A stretch of DNA of 64,000 nt, from assembly GCA_030674185.1 (NCBI GenBank), contig JAPXFY010000026.1:49340246-49404245 (forward strand), read 5' to 3'. Source of the DNA: Monoplex corrugatus (Eukaryota; Mollusca; Gastropoda; Littorinimorpha; Ranellidae). Of the stretch, positions 49,001 through 60,437 are shown in pieces. Below the pieces are notes generated by a model, which ran no database searches, was not told the DNA's origin, and saw only the letters and a list, made by a program, of their open reading frames with translations. The translations under genes and the position numbers were made by a program. Position 1 is the first letter of the stretch; every line of letters begins with the position of its first letter.

Positions 49001-50008
49001 TCTTCAACCTCTCCAGACTAAGAGCCAAGACTAAAGTCCAGCTGAGGTGCCTGCGTGACTTCATCTTTGCAGACGACGCAGCAGTAACCGCCCACTCAGC
49101 TGAGGACCTACAGCAGCTCATGACTCGCTTCAGCGATGCCTGCCAAAACTTCGGGCTTACCATAAGCTTGAAGAAAACACAGGTCATGGGATAGGATGTT
49201 GACTCTCCCCCAGCCATCAGCATCAATGACCATGAACTGGATGTCGTCCATGACTTTGTTTATCTGGGCTCAACAATCTCAGACACCCTCTCACTTGACA
49301 CAGAGCTCAACAGGCGCATCGGCAAGGCAGCTACCACATGGCCAGACTGACAAGGAAAGCATGGAACAACGGGAAGCTGACTGAGCACACAAAAATCCAG
49401 ATCTACAGAGCCTGCGTCGTGAGCACCTCCTGTATGGCAGCGAGTCCTGGACTTTGCGTGCCCGACAAGAGCAAAAGCTCAATGCTTTTCACATGCGTAG
49501 CCTCCGACGCATTCTAAACATCACCTGGCAGGACAAGGTCCCAAACAACACTGTCCTGGAAAGAGCTGGATGCACCAGCATGTACACGCTGCTGAAACAG
49601 AGACGCGGCATGCGGATCCCCAAAGACCTCCTCTGCGAGAACTGGTGCAGGGAAAACGTCCCACAGGCAGACCACAGCTGAGATTCAAAGACGTGTGCAA
49701 GAGGGACCTAAAAGCCTTGAATATCGACAAGGACAACTGGGAAGCAACAGCCCTCGAACGGTCAGCCTGGAGACAGACTGTGCAGAAAGGGCTCTCCAAG
49801 TTCGAAGAGACTCTCGCTCAGCGGCACGAGGAAAAGAGAACGAGAAGAAAGGCTGCAGCCCAGGCTGACCAGCGTCAGACTTCATCTGTGCCCTCTGCCA
49901 CAGGGACTGTCATTCCCGCGTCGGACTGGCCAGCCACACCCGACGCTGCACCAGAATAAACACCCAGAGCGCAACTCCATAGTCTTCCGAGACTGAAGGA
50001 CGCCTATA

Positions 50009-50010
<2 letters not shown>
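46029..50010 (+). mobile_element. RTE family A element, nearly complete
   Basis: About 4 kb. A leader (46029-46850, including the segment found alone at 7555-7922), one long but broken ORF (46852-49960) and a short 3' end AGTCTTCCGAGACTGAAGGA CGCC followed by (TA)n. It sits between TA-type repeats on both sides, so the target was probably a TA microsatellite. The shape (single EN-RT ORF, very short 3' UTR) fits RTE elements. Confidence 0.88.
46852..49960 (+). pseudogene. RTE-type EN-RT polyprotein
   Basis: The endonuclease frame is open from 46852 to a TAG at 47971: LGTWNVRTMTPGFSDDLQEV, DIVALQETRLPE, LLFIAGDFNARVGVDYNSWP and SADCDTDHSLVCSNVKLRAK. All key endonuclease motifs are present. A frameshift near 48030, an open part with DSLASGKAPGKDSIPAEVLK, then another frameshift near 48497. 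RT is open 48493-49194 with FVAFIDLTKAFDLVSRDGLF, GVKQGCVLAPTLFGIFFAVM and FIFADDAAVTAHS. TAG at 49192, a frameshift near 49336, loss of about 12 residues after LLKQRR (49605), and a C-terminal zinc finger in another frame (CALCHRDCHSRVGLASH...C, about 49900). Five or more lesions, each small, so this is a relatively recent copy. Confidence 0.9.
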
Positions 50011-50073
<63 letters not shown>

Positions 50074-50165
50074 TATAATATATATAACACACACACACAC
50101 AAAAACAACACACAACACTTATATTATATATATATATAATAACACACACACACACAAATAATGTG
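50011..50165. repeat. (AT)n and CA microsatellite block
   Basis: About 60 bp of (AT)n, then (CA)n, TATATATATATATA and CACACACACA. Confidence 0.95.
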
Positions 50166-50310
50166 TGTGTATCGGAGTGTGAGTGGGAGAGAGGGAGGGA
50201 AGGAGAAAACGAGTGTGTGAGAGAGAGTGAGTGATGTGTGTGTGTGTGTTATATAAGTGTGTGGGGGGGGAGGAAAGGGGAAAAGTAGAGGGAAGGAGAA
50301 AAAAAAGAAG

Positions 50311-50357
<47 letters not shown>

Positions 50358-50365
50358 TTTATTTG
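50166..50365. repeat. GT and GA-rich simple repeats
   Basis: GTGTGAGTGGGAGAGAGGGA, GTGTGTGTGTGTTATA, a GGGGGGG run and finally (GA)n at 50316-50352. Confidence 0.9.
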
Positions 50366-50457
50366 TTTATTCGTCATGTTTGCTTTTTCTTGCGGGTATA
50401 GGGTTTATGGGGAAATCGTGGTAAGGCGGTGGATGGGGATGAAGTTTTGTGTGTATG

Positions 50458-50605
50458 TGTGTTTGTGATACACACACACACACACACACACACACACGCC
50501 CCGCGCACACACACACACAAGACACACACACACACCAGCGCGCGCACAGACAGACAGAGAGCAGTTGGAAGTGTGTGTGTATTGTGCGTGCGTGCGTAGG
50601 CACAC
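50458..50605. repeat. CA microsatellite with GT and GCGT parts
   Basis: (CA)n at 50469-50497, CGCGCACACA variants, (ACAG)n, GTGTGTGTATTGTGCGTGCG. Confidence 0.9.
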
Positions 50606-50957
50606 GCACTAGAACACTTGCAATGAAATGAACGAGAATTTCTTGTGTCTTGTGAAGCTAATGATCAGCGTAAGAGTAATTAATGCCACTGAGAGTAAAC
50701 TAAAATAAAACAAAAACTAGAAGCAAAATAGTGAAGCTATTTTAACAATTTTCCTTTTTATACAAAAACTTATTTTTAAACATCCAGAAGGTTAAGCCAT
50801 TCTAACAAAGTCCCTTTTTGTGAAGAACCTTGTTTCGAAAATTCAGATTTGTGTGTTTCAAAATGGTACTCGCCATTAGACAAAACAATACTTGACCATT
50901 GAAAACAGAATGTAAATATTGTCAAAGTTTAAATTTTGCGTTCATACTTTTATGTTG
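50606..50957. other. AT-rich single-copy stretch, nothing recognised
   Basis: No gene and no repeat family of this window, apart from a phrase AAGCCATTCTAACAA that resembles one at 35010. Confidence 0.45.
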
Positions 50958-51500
50958 TCCACCCCTCACATGGGTATGGCGGGGGCTTTTCAGTATAGAT
51001 AGTGTCCCCCACCTTCTGGAAATTCTGCACTAGAAATTTTCTCTTTTCTGTCACTCTGTTTCTGTCTTGTTCTTTTGCTTTGCTTTCATTTCTTCCTATC
51101 CTTTTCTAGCTTGCTGGTCCATTCACCTGTATGTGGTTGATAAGGTCTTATATACTTTGTTACTGTGTTAAGGATTGGTAATTGGGTACATGTATTATGT
51201 GCATTTTTGGCTGTAGGCAAATATATGTGCAGTTTTAGATAATATTATGCCCGTTTTTATGTTTTAGTGACCTTAGTTGTGTTTAAATTTGTATTTAGGT
51301 TATGTTTTTAATCCTTTGTGTGGTAAAGTGGATGGAGTGGTCAGTGCCATGGGCATTACCGTAGATTATGTACGCGAATGCATTGACATGTGTACTTAAT
51401 TTTCTTTTCCTGTTGAAGTATTGTGTATGTATTGAAACAGTTACAGCCCTGATATGGCTTTACGCAGTCTGCTCGGCTTTAAACAAAATAACAATAACAT
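50958..51500 (+). mobile_element. D dispersed repeat, near full length
   Basis: CCCCTCACATGGGTATGGCG, TTTCAGTATAGATAGTGTCC, GGTAATTGGGTACATGTATT, TTATGTACGCGAATGCATTG and the tail CAGTCTGCTCGGCTTTAAAC AAAATAACAATAAC. Confidence 0.9.
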
Positions 51501-51837
51501 TTTTGCTTCATGATAGATTTGTGGTTATGTTTGAAGTAGATATGAGAACAATGTACGAGTAGTGCGTGCCCAGTGTACGCAGACATTGATTTCTTAATGG
51601 GGATTCCTGAAGGAACATAAAATTTAATTGAAGTGAAGTGCTGTTGGCACAGTACCCTCAAAGAACGCAGATGTTAAGCACTTTGTGGAGTCCATTTGAC
51701 ATTGGTCTTGGTGCATCGACGTTCAAACTTAAGCATTCGCAGATCCTCAACGAGTCACACGTTTGACACAAATTTGTTAAAGATCCAAACAGAACCAGCT
51801 TGGAAAATCTCGCTGACGCATTTTGTCACACAGACAA

Positions 51838-51930
51838 CGAAAGACACAGACACACAGACACACAGACACACAGACACACAGACACATAGACACAGACACA
51901 GACACAGACACAGACACAGACACACACACA

Positions 51931-51991
<61 letters not shown>

Positions 51992-52116
51992 CACACACTC
52001 TCTCTCTCTCTCTATCTCTCTCTCCCTCTTTCTCACATACAGACACGTACACCACACACACAACACACACACACACACAACACACACACACACAACACAC
52101 ACACACACACACGCAC
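51838..52116. repeat. (ACAG)n/(CA)n/(CT)n compound microsatellite
   Basis: ACACAGACACACAGACACAC, then about 70 bp (CA)n, CTCTCTCTCTCTATCTCTCT, and more CA with ACAACA interruptions. It abuts the LINE fragment at 52117. Confidence 0.95.
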
Positions 52117-52119
52117 AAG

Positions 52120-52450
52120 GAAATTATCTTGGAATCAGCATATTGAATACTTATTAACAAAAGCTCAAAAAAGTTTAAATTTCTTGAAAATAGTTCGCAA
52201 ACAGACATGGGGACAAGATATATCAGCACTTGTTCATCTTTGTAAATCGCTCATTAGATCTAAATTAACCTATGCCCAAGAAATCTTCTTCAGTGCACCG
52301 AAACACTTATTAACAAAACTGCAGAGCTTAGATTGTAAAGGTTTCAAACTTGCGCTGGGTCTTCCAATGCATGTCTCTTGCCTTCGCACATACAACGCGA
52401 TCAAATTATTGCCGCTTGATGGAAAGTCGCTTCCACTAAATTTCTGTTAA
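52120..52450 (+). pseudogene. LINE RT thumb region
   Basis: Open frame with LNFLKIVRKQTWGQDISALV, HLCKSLIRSKLTYAQEIFFS and LTKLQSLDCKGFKLALGLPM, the helical region after the RT active site in I- and Jockey-type elements. Stop at 52448, then several small frame breaks until 52640. Confidence 0.75.
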
Positions 52451-52639
52451 GAAACACTACCATAGAAAACAGCATTGAAACGGAGACAAAAATAAGATCA
52501 GACTCGACTTTCCAAAAAGAGCCAAATCAATATCCTCACAGGTCACACTAGCAACATATACAACTGAATGTTATGAAAGGCTCTGGAATAGATCTAGAAG
52601 CAGATCCTGTCACTTCAAGACCTTCCTTTTCACCTACCC

Positions 52640-53554
52640 AGTTGGGAACTTCAAAGAGCACGTTTTGACATATGTCACACTGACTTAAAAAAAGAAGATA
52701 ATATCAACTTACTGGTAAGTCAAGTTAAATGTCATATAGAAGATTTTTACTCCGATCACTTGAAAGTTTACACTGATGGATCAATAATTGAAAGACAAGC
52801 AGGCTCAGCGTTTTTAATACCTGCTCTCAAAATTGAGAAATCCTTCTATATAGGACTTAATAAATCTGTCTTTACCGCTGAACTCTTTGCAATCTTAATG
52901 GCTTTGAATTATTTGATAAATTTTCCTAGGACACTTTCCAAGATACTTTTTTGCGTTGATTCAAGATCTCTACTTCAAGCTCTTGAATTATCAAAATTAC
53001 AAACAAGATCTGAAATGATATTGGAAATTACTCACTTGATTAATAGTTTATCCTTAAGAGGCATTGATATTACTTTCTGCTGGATACCATCTCATAGTTC
53101 TTTTCATTATAACGATATGGTTGATAGGGCTACCAAACGGGGGGCAAAGAGCTCCCCAGATTCAAATAATGTACAACTTTCCCTCTCATTGAGTGAGTGT
53201 TATACCTTAGTGAACTCCTATGTATGGAAGCAGTTTCAAGATAAACAGAAAAAGTATGAAAACTATTATATGAACTTTGAAATTAGCAAAACGCTTAAGC
53301 AGTTTCCTGCCAGCAGAAGTACACAATCCCTTATGTATAGGTGGAAACTTGATGCATTTAAAACAAAATACACCAGGAATATAGTATGTCTGTGTGGAAA
53401 AAAGATAACACATAGTTATATTCTTTCATGCGTTTGGGTGAAAAGACATATTCCTACACTATCTAAGACAGTTTCTGATATATTTGCCTCACCATCCTTA
53501 ACATATGAATTTTTTGTTAGCCTGTCAAAAAGTCCTATAGCAAATTATCTTTAA
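52640..53554 (+). CDS. LINE RNase H domain with C-terminal knuckle, open
   Basis: Open for about 300 codons from roughly 52640 (CHTDLKKEDNINLLVSQVKC) to TAA at 53552. RNase H1-type fold: VYTDGSIIERQAGSAFLIPA (first Asp), FTAELFAILMALNYL (Glu), FCVDSRSLLQALEL (second Asp), and WIPSHSSFHYNDMVDRATKR (last Asp/His region). The CLCGKKITHSYILSC motif near 53390 is a Cys/His knuckle like those ending I-group ORF2 proteins. No true start codon is expected, because this is the end of a larger polyprotein. It degrades the RNA strand of the cDNA hybrid in such elements. The intact frame suggests a younger insertion than the main I copies, but the catalytic RT is absent. Confidence 0.8.
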   Translation, partial: SWELQRARFDICHTDLKKEDNINLLVSQVKCHIEDFYSDHLKVYTDGSIIERQAGSAFLIPALKIEKSFYIGLNKSVFTAELFAILMALNYLINFPRTLSKILFCVDSRSLLQALELSKLQTRSEMILEITHLINSLSLRGIDITFCWIPSHSSFHYNDMVDRATKRGAKSSPDSNNVQLSLSLSECYTLVNSYVWKQFQDKQKKYENYYMNFEISKTLKQFPASRSTQSLMYRWKLDAFKTKYTRNIVCLCGKKITHSYILSCVWVKRHIPTLSKTVSDIFASPSLTYEFFVSLSKSPIANYL

Positions 53555-53788
53555 CACGCTGTTATTTCACATGTTCAATGTTATGGTTAGCCAATTTTAT
53601 TGTTTCAATCGTTAATTATGATAGCGTCTTGTGATTTTGTTCCTTCTCGTCTTCGGCACAGTTGTTTTCTGGTTCATTACTTTTTCCAGAAGATTTCCAA
53701 GTATACTCTTCACTCCTCATGAATTTTTTTGTTTTTGTTTTTTTGTCTAAAATCACTTAAGTGAATAGACATTAAATGAAAGACCACC

Positions 53789-53813
53789 ACACACAACCCA
53801 CACACAACACCAC

Positions 53814-53848
<35 letters not shown>

Positions 53849-53972
53849 CACGTACACAACACAGTACGTACACACACACACACACGTACGTACACACACA
53901 ACACACACGTACGTACATATACATTCTCACTCTACTCACTCCTCACTCACACTCACCACACACACACACACA

Positions 53973-54011
<39 letters not shown>

Positions 54012-54023
54012 ACACACACATCC
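53789..54023. repeat. CA-rich microsatellite
   Basis: ACACAACCCACACACAACAC, (CA)n, CGTACGTACACACA, CACTCACACTCACC and more (CA)n. Confidence 0.95.
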
Positions 54024-54041
54024 CTCCGATCGATCTGAAAG

Positions 54042-54067
54042 TCTCCCCCCCCCCCTTTTTTTTTTTT
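54042..54067. repeat. Poly-C then poly-T run
   Basis: CCCCCCCCCCTTTTTTTTTTTT, homopolymers of uncertain length. Confidence 0.8.
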
Positions 54068-54399
54068 AAAGAAAATTGACAAAAATATAGTCAGACCCAC
54101 CTGTACTTTTTAACTCACTTGTACTTTTTAAAACCGTGCAATAAACTCAGAATAGAACACCACCAAGGAAAGGCTACCTGGATAGCTTGCGACCCATTGA
54201 GCTTGCGGGCGAGTTACCTGAAGACAATTACATCAATTGCCCTTAAATGAATTGTTCCTTGTGTGCTGTTTTTTGTTTGTTCATTTGTAAGACGGATTCA
54301 CTGAGACACTGTGCCACTGTCCTTGAATTATGTTGTGTGTAGAGTAACACGGACTAGCTATTAAGACAGGTCCACTCGAATGTAATGCTATCGTTTAAC

Positions 54400-54478
54400 A
54401 TGAATACATACATACATACATACATACATACAACATACATACATACTACAACACAAACATACATAACACACACACACT
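54400..54478. repeat. (CATA)n microsatellite
   Basis: CATACATACATACATACATA with ACAACATACA interruptions, then CACACACACT. Confidence 0.93.
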
Positions 54479-54997
54479 ATATCTATAACGCATCTAGGAG
54501 CGAGGCGAGCACAGAAAGACAATATAATGATATATGGATAATATAGAGAGATGATGAGAGGAGGAGTGAGGCAGATGGATAGATAGATAGATGATAGAGA
54601 GAAAAGGTGTGCAAGAAGGAATGTGCGGGTAGATTTAGAAGATTAATAGATTGATTACGATAGAAATATGAGAGGAAACAAATCGTGCAAGAACGACTTG
54701 TTTGTATAGAATTCAAAAATTTAATCAGCATTTGAAACTGAAATATGAAGGAAAAGATAACTTCACAGCAATTTTTTGTACATAAAAATGTCACATCACG
54801 CATTGAAACTGAAAGGTCACTTGTAATGCTGGGTATGAAAAATGTCCAATTGTACAGTAATAGAGCAAGGGTAATGACATTGGAACTTTCATGGAAGGTG
54901 GATCTGTTAGGAAGATAATGTATAAACAATCGGTTTCTGTTTATAAGTGAGGAATGACAAGTTTTCATGTCCATCATTACGTCTGACACCAGCGCAT

Positions 54998-55565
54998 GTC
55001 TGCCATCATCATCATCATGTGCCCTGCCGCATGGCTTTGGCGATCATGGCCCTCCATATGTATCTATCCCTTATTGCCGCAAGCACATCTTTCACCCTGT
55101 CTGTCCATTATTTTCTCTCTGGGTCTACCTGGTACTCTTTCCCTCCAGCTTTCCTGCTGTGATCAGGTGCTCTAATTCCCCTTTCCTCATAAAATGGCCT
55201 ATAAATGTTGCCTGTCTTTTCCTTATCTTCCTTATGAATGATCTTCTTGTGTCTGCCTCCATCAAGACTGTCTCGTTTGTTTTCTTTGCTGTCCGTGGAA
55301 CTCTCAACATTCTTTTTAGAAACCACATCTCGGCTGCCTCAATCTTGTTCTGGCTTTGCTTATTGACTACCCAGGCATCACAACCGTATAACATTATCGG
55401 TTCTATACAACATTCAAGAACTCTCTTCCTGATGTTAATTGATAAGCATTTGTTGGTAAGAATGCTTTTCATCTTCTTGAATGCTGTTTTGACTTGACTG
55501 ATTCTGCATGTCTGTGATACTATAATATTAATGAAAATATCCACTATAGCTGTTAAGGAGCACAA
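54998..55565 (-). mobile_element. RTE family B 3'-end fragment, minus strand
   Basis: On the minus strand: RISQVKTAFKKMKSILTNKC, INIRKRVLECCIEPIMLYGC, NKIEAAEMWFLKRMLRVPRT and IGHFMRKGELEHLITAGKLE, then in a shifted frame to a (GAT)n tail (55001-55016). It is the RT C terminus of the family seen at 36243-36718 and is better preserved: one open frame of about 146 codons. No catalytic motif is included. Confidence 0.8.
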
Positions 55566-56875
55566 AACATATTTATCTGTCTAGTTTAAAGAAAATCAGC
55601 ACTCAGAAGCAATCAGTTTGTCTGTTATACCAGAACGGTCATACGTCAGCTGTCAGTTGTGACACATATAGTATGAACGTGACAAGCACAATGAATCCAG
55701 TTTCATACAATCGTAGACATAAATGCGATAAACACACACAAAAATCAGCCCTAAAGCAAACAGGATAGTCAAGCCACAGTTATTTCTTCATTTTGAAGCC
55801 AAATGTGAAGCACATGAAAATTTACAAAAAATTCCAGTTAACAGCTGTATAACTTTTGTGCAATGAAGTTGATATGCTGAGCCACTGTAGTGCAAATTAT
55901 TTGCGGAGATTCATTTTCAAGTTCTCACTAGAGCAATTTTATATTGAACTTTGGTAGAAGTGGTATATCTGAAAGTGAAATTGACAAACGAATGTTATCT
56001 TTTGAATACAAAATTGATTTTAAAACAATATGTGTGAAGTGGGGGTTGGGGATGGATGGAGTGAAATATTACACTAACAGTCACGTGAGACATTAAAAAT
56101 GTAATCGTACAAAACGTTTTGAATCTGATCTTAAAACTGTCTTCTTCCTGTCATTGTTATACCAGTAAACGCAATTAAATTATATTAAAAGTTTATATCA
56201 TGCTACAGAGTAACAGTTCAATTGTAGCTCATTATTACACATCATTTGATAAAACATTTTTCATTGACTGATAAAACAACAACAACAACAACAAAACCCC
56301 CACAGATTGGTAAAGTTCTAGGGAAACATATTCTCTAGATTTCTGTTGAATATGTAGAAATCGCACTGAAATAATTTGTTTTTGGACAAAGTGTAAAAAC
56401 TGACAAGACTAAAATACGGAAGATGGGGATTTAATTTAAATTGAATCATTTGTTAAATCATTCTCATATTATATTGAAACAAAAACGTCACCATTTGTGA
56501 TAACAGACAAATTGGCCATCATATCCCCAGAAAACTACACGATTTTCTGTTAGAAATTATGAAAACTTTTGAATCGTTTTCCACATCACAATCTCCTTGC
56601 AAAATCATATAACTACACACGATTTCTCTGTGTCTGTACTTTGTTTTTTAAATTCATGCCCCTTGTAGAAAAAGAAAATTGGTTGTGATTTTGGATACAA
56701 ATTGCAAGAACTTGTTTAATGTCCACAGCAAATCGCCGTAGGTTGACAGCTTTCCATCAGACTGACCATTGAGATGACCCCTTTATCACCATTGGTAACG
56801 TCACAAAGATCACAGCATAACGCAGAATGACAGTATTTATCATCTTCTGATCACTGCCTTATTCCTGTAAGTAAA
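55566..56875. other. AT-rich single-copy region, no gene recognised
   Basis: About 1.3 kb free of the dispersed families. Only a short (AAC)n at 56275-56291. No long frame. It could be intronic or intergenic. Confidence 0.5.
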
Positions 56876-56876
56876 A

Positions 56877-57090
56877 CGAAAGTTTCGGATGTGATTTGGA
56901 ACATTTCCTTGGAGGGATCAAGGATGATGATGGAAGCAACGAAAATTGTATTGAAGCGATGGAAACCAAAGCCCCACCAGCTTCTCTTCAAAATGCGTTA
57001 CGTGACTCGCGTTCATGTTCAGCTATGTTTCGCGTCTCTTTCCATAGAGTTAATCGAAAGTTTTTATCATCACAGTTCGGATACATGTGA
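56877..57090 (+). CDS. Possible short coding exon ending in TGA
   Basis: Open from a TAA at about 56871 and reading SFGCDLEHFLGGIKDDDGSN, then ENCIEAMETKAPPASLQNAL and SCSAMFRVSFHRVNRKFLSS, stop at 57088-57090. It is protein-like, with no repeats, and AG acceptor candidates precede it (ACGAAAG near 56881). There is no in-frame ATG before codon ~23. I know no matching family. It could be a terminal exon of a host gene or chance. Confidence 0.22.
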
Positions 57091-57925
57091 TTCCAAGAGT
57101 CAGTTGTGATGGCCTGAACAAGGTGGACATGATTAAAAACATTTCCTTATTTTTCTCCTGTCTGGTATCGTCTGGTTTAAGTTTCATTTCGGAGGAAGAA
57201 CAGGTGATCTGGCAACGGGATACAAGATATGCACAGCACGTTAGATTTCTGCCACCAGAAGTTCGGTTGTGATGATCGGACATGAACACAGTGCACGGAA
57301 GATTTGTTCAATTTTGGGAAAAAAAAGTTGTTTACCAAATTTATTTTTCAGTAGGTATATTGTGTTAATGACACACTTGGATATAGTATATAGTGAAATT
57401 AAAACATGGAACGTCGCCATGTCTGGCATATCTTCCGGACATGGGGGGTCACGTTCCACAAAATTCATTTGGTGTGCACGTGCTCTGGGGACTAATATGT
57501 TGGCAAAGGTATATTTTAATCGTTCTATGCGTTTCAGTATTCGTAACATCTGTACTGACAAGATGTTTGTGGCATGTCAGTGGATGTCCCATTTTGGCAT
57601 GGCTGATTTCGACTGCTTTTTTATATTTTTTTATTTCTTTATTTTTTTTATTTTAGCAAAGATCATTATTAACATGATCCAACGTATCTAAACAAAGAAA
57701 AGTATGTCTCAAATTAAACGCACGAGAGCGTCATCACAACGTTATGTCACAGGCTCGTATATGTATAAGGATACACACACAGTATCTTTTCTCAGTTCAG
57801 TACAATGGTTTTCTTTTTTGTTTGGTTTTTTTTTTGTAATCCATATTTGGAAAAATATGCTTTCGCAGGACATGCATGTACATCATTCTCATATCTAATC
57901 AAGTCAGTCACAAATCATAAAACAG
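57091..57925. other. AT-rich single-copy region
   Basis: Open frames of 60-140 codons on both strands overlap one another and show no domain. T-rich from 57600 to 57660 and 57810 to 57840. Confidence 0.4.
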
Positions 57926-58014
57926 AAAAGTATAAACCCATGCATAGTCAAAGTCATCTTCAAAATATGACCACCAATAATCACGCCATAATGCACCATT
58001 ACTCCATATATGAC
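57926..58014 (+). repeat. 89-bp direct repeat, first copy
   Basis: AAAGTATAAACCCATGCATA ... CACCATTACTCCATATATGAC. Virtually identical to 58560-58649; the only differences seen are one G/T substitution (CACGCCAT versus CACTCCAT) and one extra A at the left edge. Confidence 0.97.
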
Positions 58015-58559
58015 CACCTCCCACCCTCATCCCATGTGTCCCTTTCTCGTCTTTCTTATACACACACACAAGCGTCACGGAAGTTTGAAAAAGTAATGGA
58101 AAAAATAGAGATGGAAAAGGGTTAAAATTGTTTTGTCCTTCAGTGTCTGGAAAAGTCTTTGAATTTTTATAAAACTTTTGACCGTTACCATTCAAAAAGT
58201 GATGGAAGGTAAACATCGATATCGGAATCTTCGCCGATCGCTGTCGTCAGTGATGTGGCAGACGAATTATTAAGCATGCAGTGATCTCCCTTGATGTACA
58301 TTGCGCAACGTGGAAACCACCAGCTCGTCTTTGAGGTCGCGATTTAGAACGCTTAGAATCAGAAATGGAAAGATGGGCAAATGTGTGTTTAGCCAAGCCT
58401 GGGTAATTTTAGTCAGTACAAAAGCTGGATAGCGCCAGCCTCTGATGGGCCCAAATAGTGTTTGAACATCTCAATTGGACAAACAGTCATTGACATTTAA
58501 AAATTAAAAACGATTCCCCCTCCCCCTTTTCTGTTCAACGTGAATTTCATATATATATG

Positions 58560-58649
58560 AAAAAGTATAAACCCATGCATAGTCAAAGTCATCTTCAAAA
58601 TATGACCACCAATAATCACTCCATAATGCACCATTACTCCATATATGAC
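58560..58649 (+). repeat. 89-bp direct repeat, second copy
   Basis: Second copy, about 630 bp downstream in the same orientation. It starts at an (AT)n run (58548-58558) and is followed by another (58658-58674), so the duplicate appears to have been placed into TA-rich DNA. Confidence 0.97.
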
Positions 58650-58677
58650 TATTATTAATTTATATATATATATATAA

Positions 58678-58768
58678 CCTGTCTGTCTGTCCGTATCTTT
58701 GTCTCTGTCTCTGGCTCTCTGCCTCTGTCTGTCTCTCCCTCTCTCTTTCTCTCTCGTTCGTTTTTTTT
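58678..58768. repeat. CT-rich simple repeat
   Basis: CTGTCTGTCTGTCCGTATCT, (CTCTGT)n, CTCTCTCTTTCTCTCTCG and a T run. Confidence 0.9.
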
Positions 58769-59465
58769 TTAAATTAACTTTTCCGTATTTGATGGGAATT
58801 TTTGGCGTATTCAAATTGAATATTGACACAGTTGCAGAAAAAGAAAAAAAAATTCATTCACTTCAAAATCTAGGCCATGGAAATCTTCAGCCCTTGAGAT
58901 AGAATTGGGTGAGATTTTATCGGAGGGGAAAAACTATTACCCTCGCTATAGCACAATGTATACATAGTTGAGTTGTTTCTAAACTGTAAAATGGAGTGTG
59001 TTTTAATCGTTCACTTCTCTGATTTCAAATGTACAAGTTAAGTCGAAAGTGAGTATGGTATTTGTAAAACAAATAAATGGAACTGACAGTAACTGAAGAC
59101 GATCATGATTATACACATCTGCTATTTTGCAATTTAATTTCAAAGAACTTTGACATCTTCTTCGTCACATTGAGTAGATCTTATGTATTTGGCTTGGAAT
59201 GTTGACATAAATACGTTGGGAGGTTTTCCACTGACTGCGGGATTTGACTGCTTTATGTAGCCTGCACATAATATTTTTGTTTTTACAAAGTGCAGCTGTC
59301 ATTTGTTGTGCGTCTGATTTGTGATGTTATCAACATTTGCAATGTCTTTTGCATGATTTTATATAACTTGTCTGAACCCATCTGTAAAAGCTCAAATGCA
59401 TCGTTTTGCGGCGAAAGTTTAGTTGGTTTGTTTGGCTTTGTGTTTGGTTTGGAAATGCGTGTGCG
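58769..59465. other. AT-rich single-copy region
   Basis: No gene or known repeat recognised. Confidence 0.45.
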
Positions 59466-59468
59466 CAC

Positions 59469-59469
<1 letters not shown>

Positions 59470-59534
<65 letters not shown>

Positions 59535-59561
59535 GTGTGTGTGTGTGTTAGTGTGTGTGTG

Positions 59562-59617
<56 letters not shown>
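59470..59617. repeat. (GT)n followed by (GA)n microsatellite
   Basis: About 105 bp (GT)n with two GTTAGTGT interruptions, then about 40 bp (GA)n. Confidence 0.97.
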
Positions 59618-59619
<2 letters not shown>

Positions 59620-59694
59620 AGAGTTGTATTTATCAGTGATTTAAACGTTTTTCTTACATATTGTTTGTGGACTTCTGGTTCTCTTGCTCATTTG

Positions 59695-59752
59695 TGATTG
59701 ATGTTATTGTGTGTTATTTGTGATTTGATGTTATTGTGTGTTATTTGTGATG
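59695..59752. repeat. Two-fold 28-bp tandem duplication
   Basis: TGATGTTATTGTGTGTTATT plus TGTGATT, present twice in succession. Confidence 0.85.
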
Positions 59753-59835
59753 AACTTGACCATTTCTATGTTGCAATTTTGTACGTATCAGACTGACGAC
59801 ATTTATAGTGCATTAGTGTATACAGGTCTATATTT

Positions 59836-59962
59836 GTACTGCATCAATGTATACCTATGTTTATACTGCATTAATGTATACCTATGTTTATACTGCATCA
59901 ATGTATACCTATGTTTATACTGCGTTAATGTATACGTATGTTTATACTGCATTAATGTAGGT
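59836..59962. repeat. 26-bp minisatellite, about five units
   Basis: Unit ACTGCATTAATGTATACCTA plus TGTTTAT, with C/T and A/G variants. A single further unit occurs at 59995-60012 (TTATACTGCATTGATGTATG). Confidence 0.95.
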
Positions 59963-60437
59963 ATCCGAATGACCGTTGTCCGACTGATAATGTTTATACT
60001 GCATTGATGTATGTACCCATGGCCCACCATTATGCGACTGTGTTTGCATACATTAAGATAATGGTACAATTAGGTACATGTCAGACTATCTTTTTTCTAG
60101 AATATTTTAATTTGTTATTCGATATTTTTCAATAAACTAACGAAACACCTAATACATCTGATTCACACACATCTTATTCATCATAAAGATATGTATGAAA
60201 TCATACCTATCTTTACTTTGATGAATAAGATGGGTGTTTTGACGAACTTTAATAAAGTACCATGCTTTCAGCATGATTCTATTATACGCAAAAATCCATA
60301 CGTACATTTGTATCATGCGTAAGGTGCTTATTGTTTTCAAATTGCCTTGTAGTGAAATATGAAACTTCTCTCAAGGATAAAATATCACAGAATAACAATG
60401 AGCATGTATGAAAAACAGGTCCCGTCAGCATAGAAAT

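Larger units (their letters stand above)
52117..53560 (+). mobile_element. Second I-clade LINE, 3' half
   Basis: Begins abruptly after the CA array inside the RT thumb (KLSWNQHIEYLLTKAQKSLN) and continues through RNase H and a C-terminal knuckle. It differs in sequence from the main I-type LINE and is AT-rich. The 3' end is not obvious; the sequence becomes anonymous after 53560 and no shared tail is found. Confidence 0.8.
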
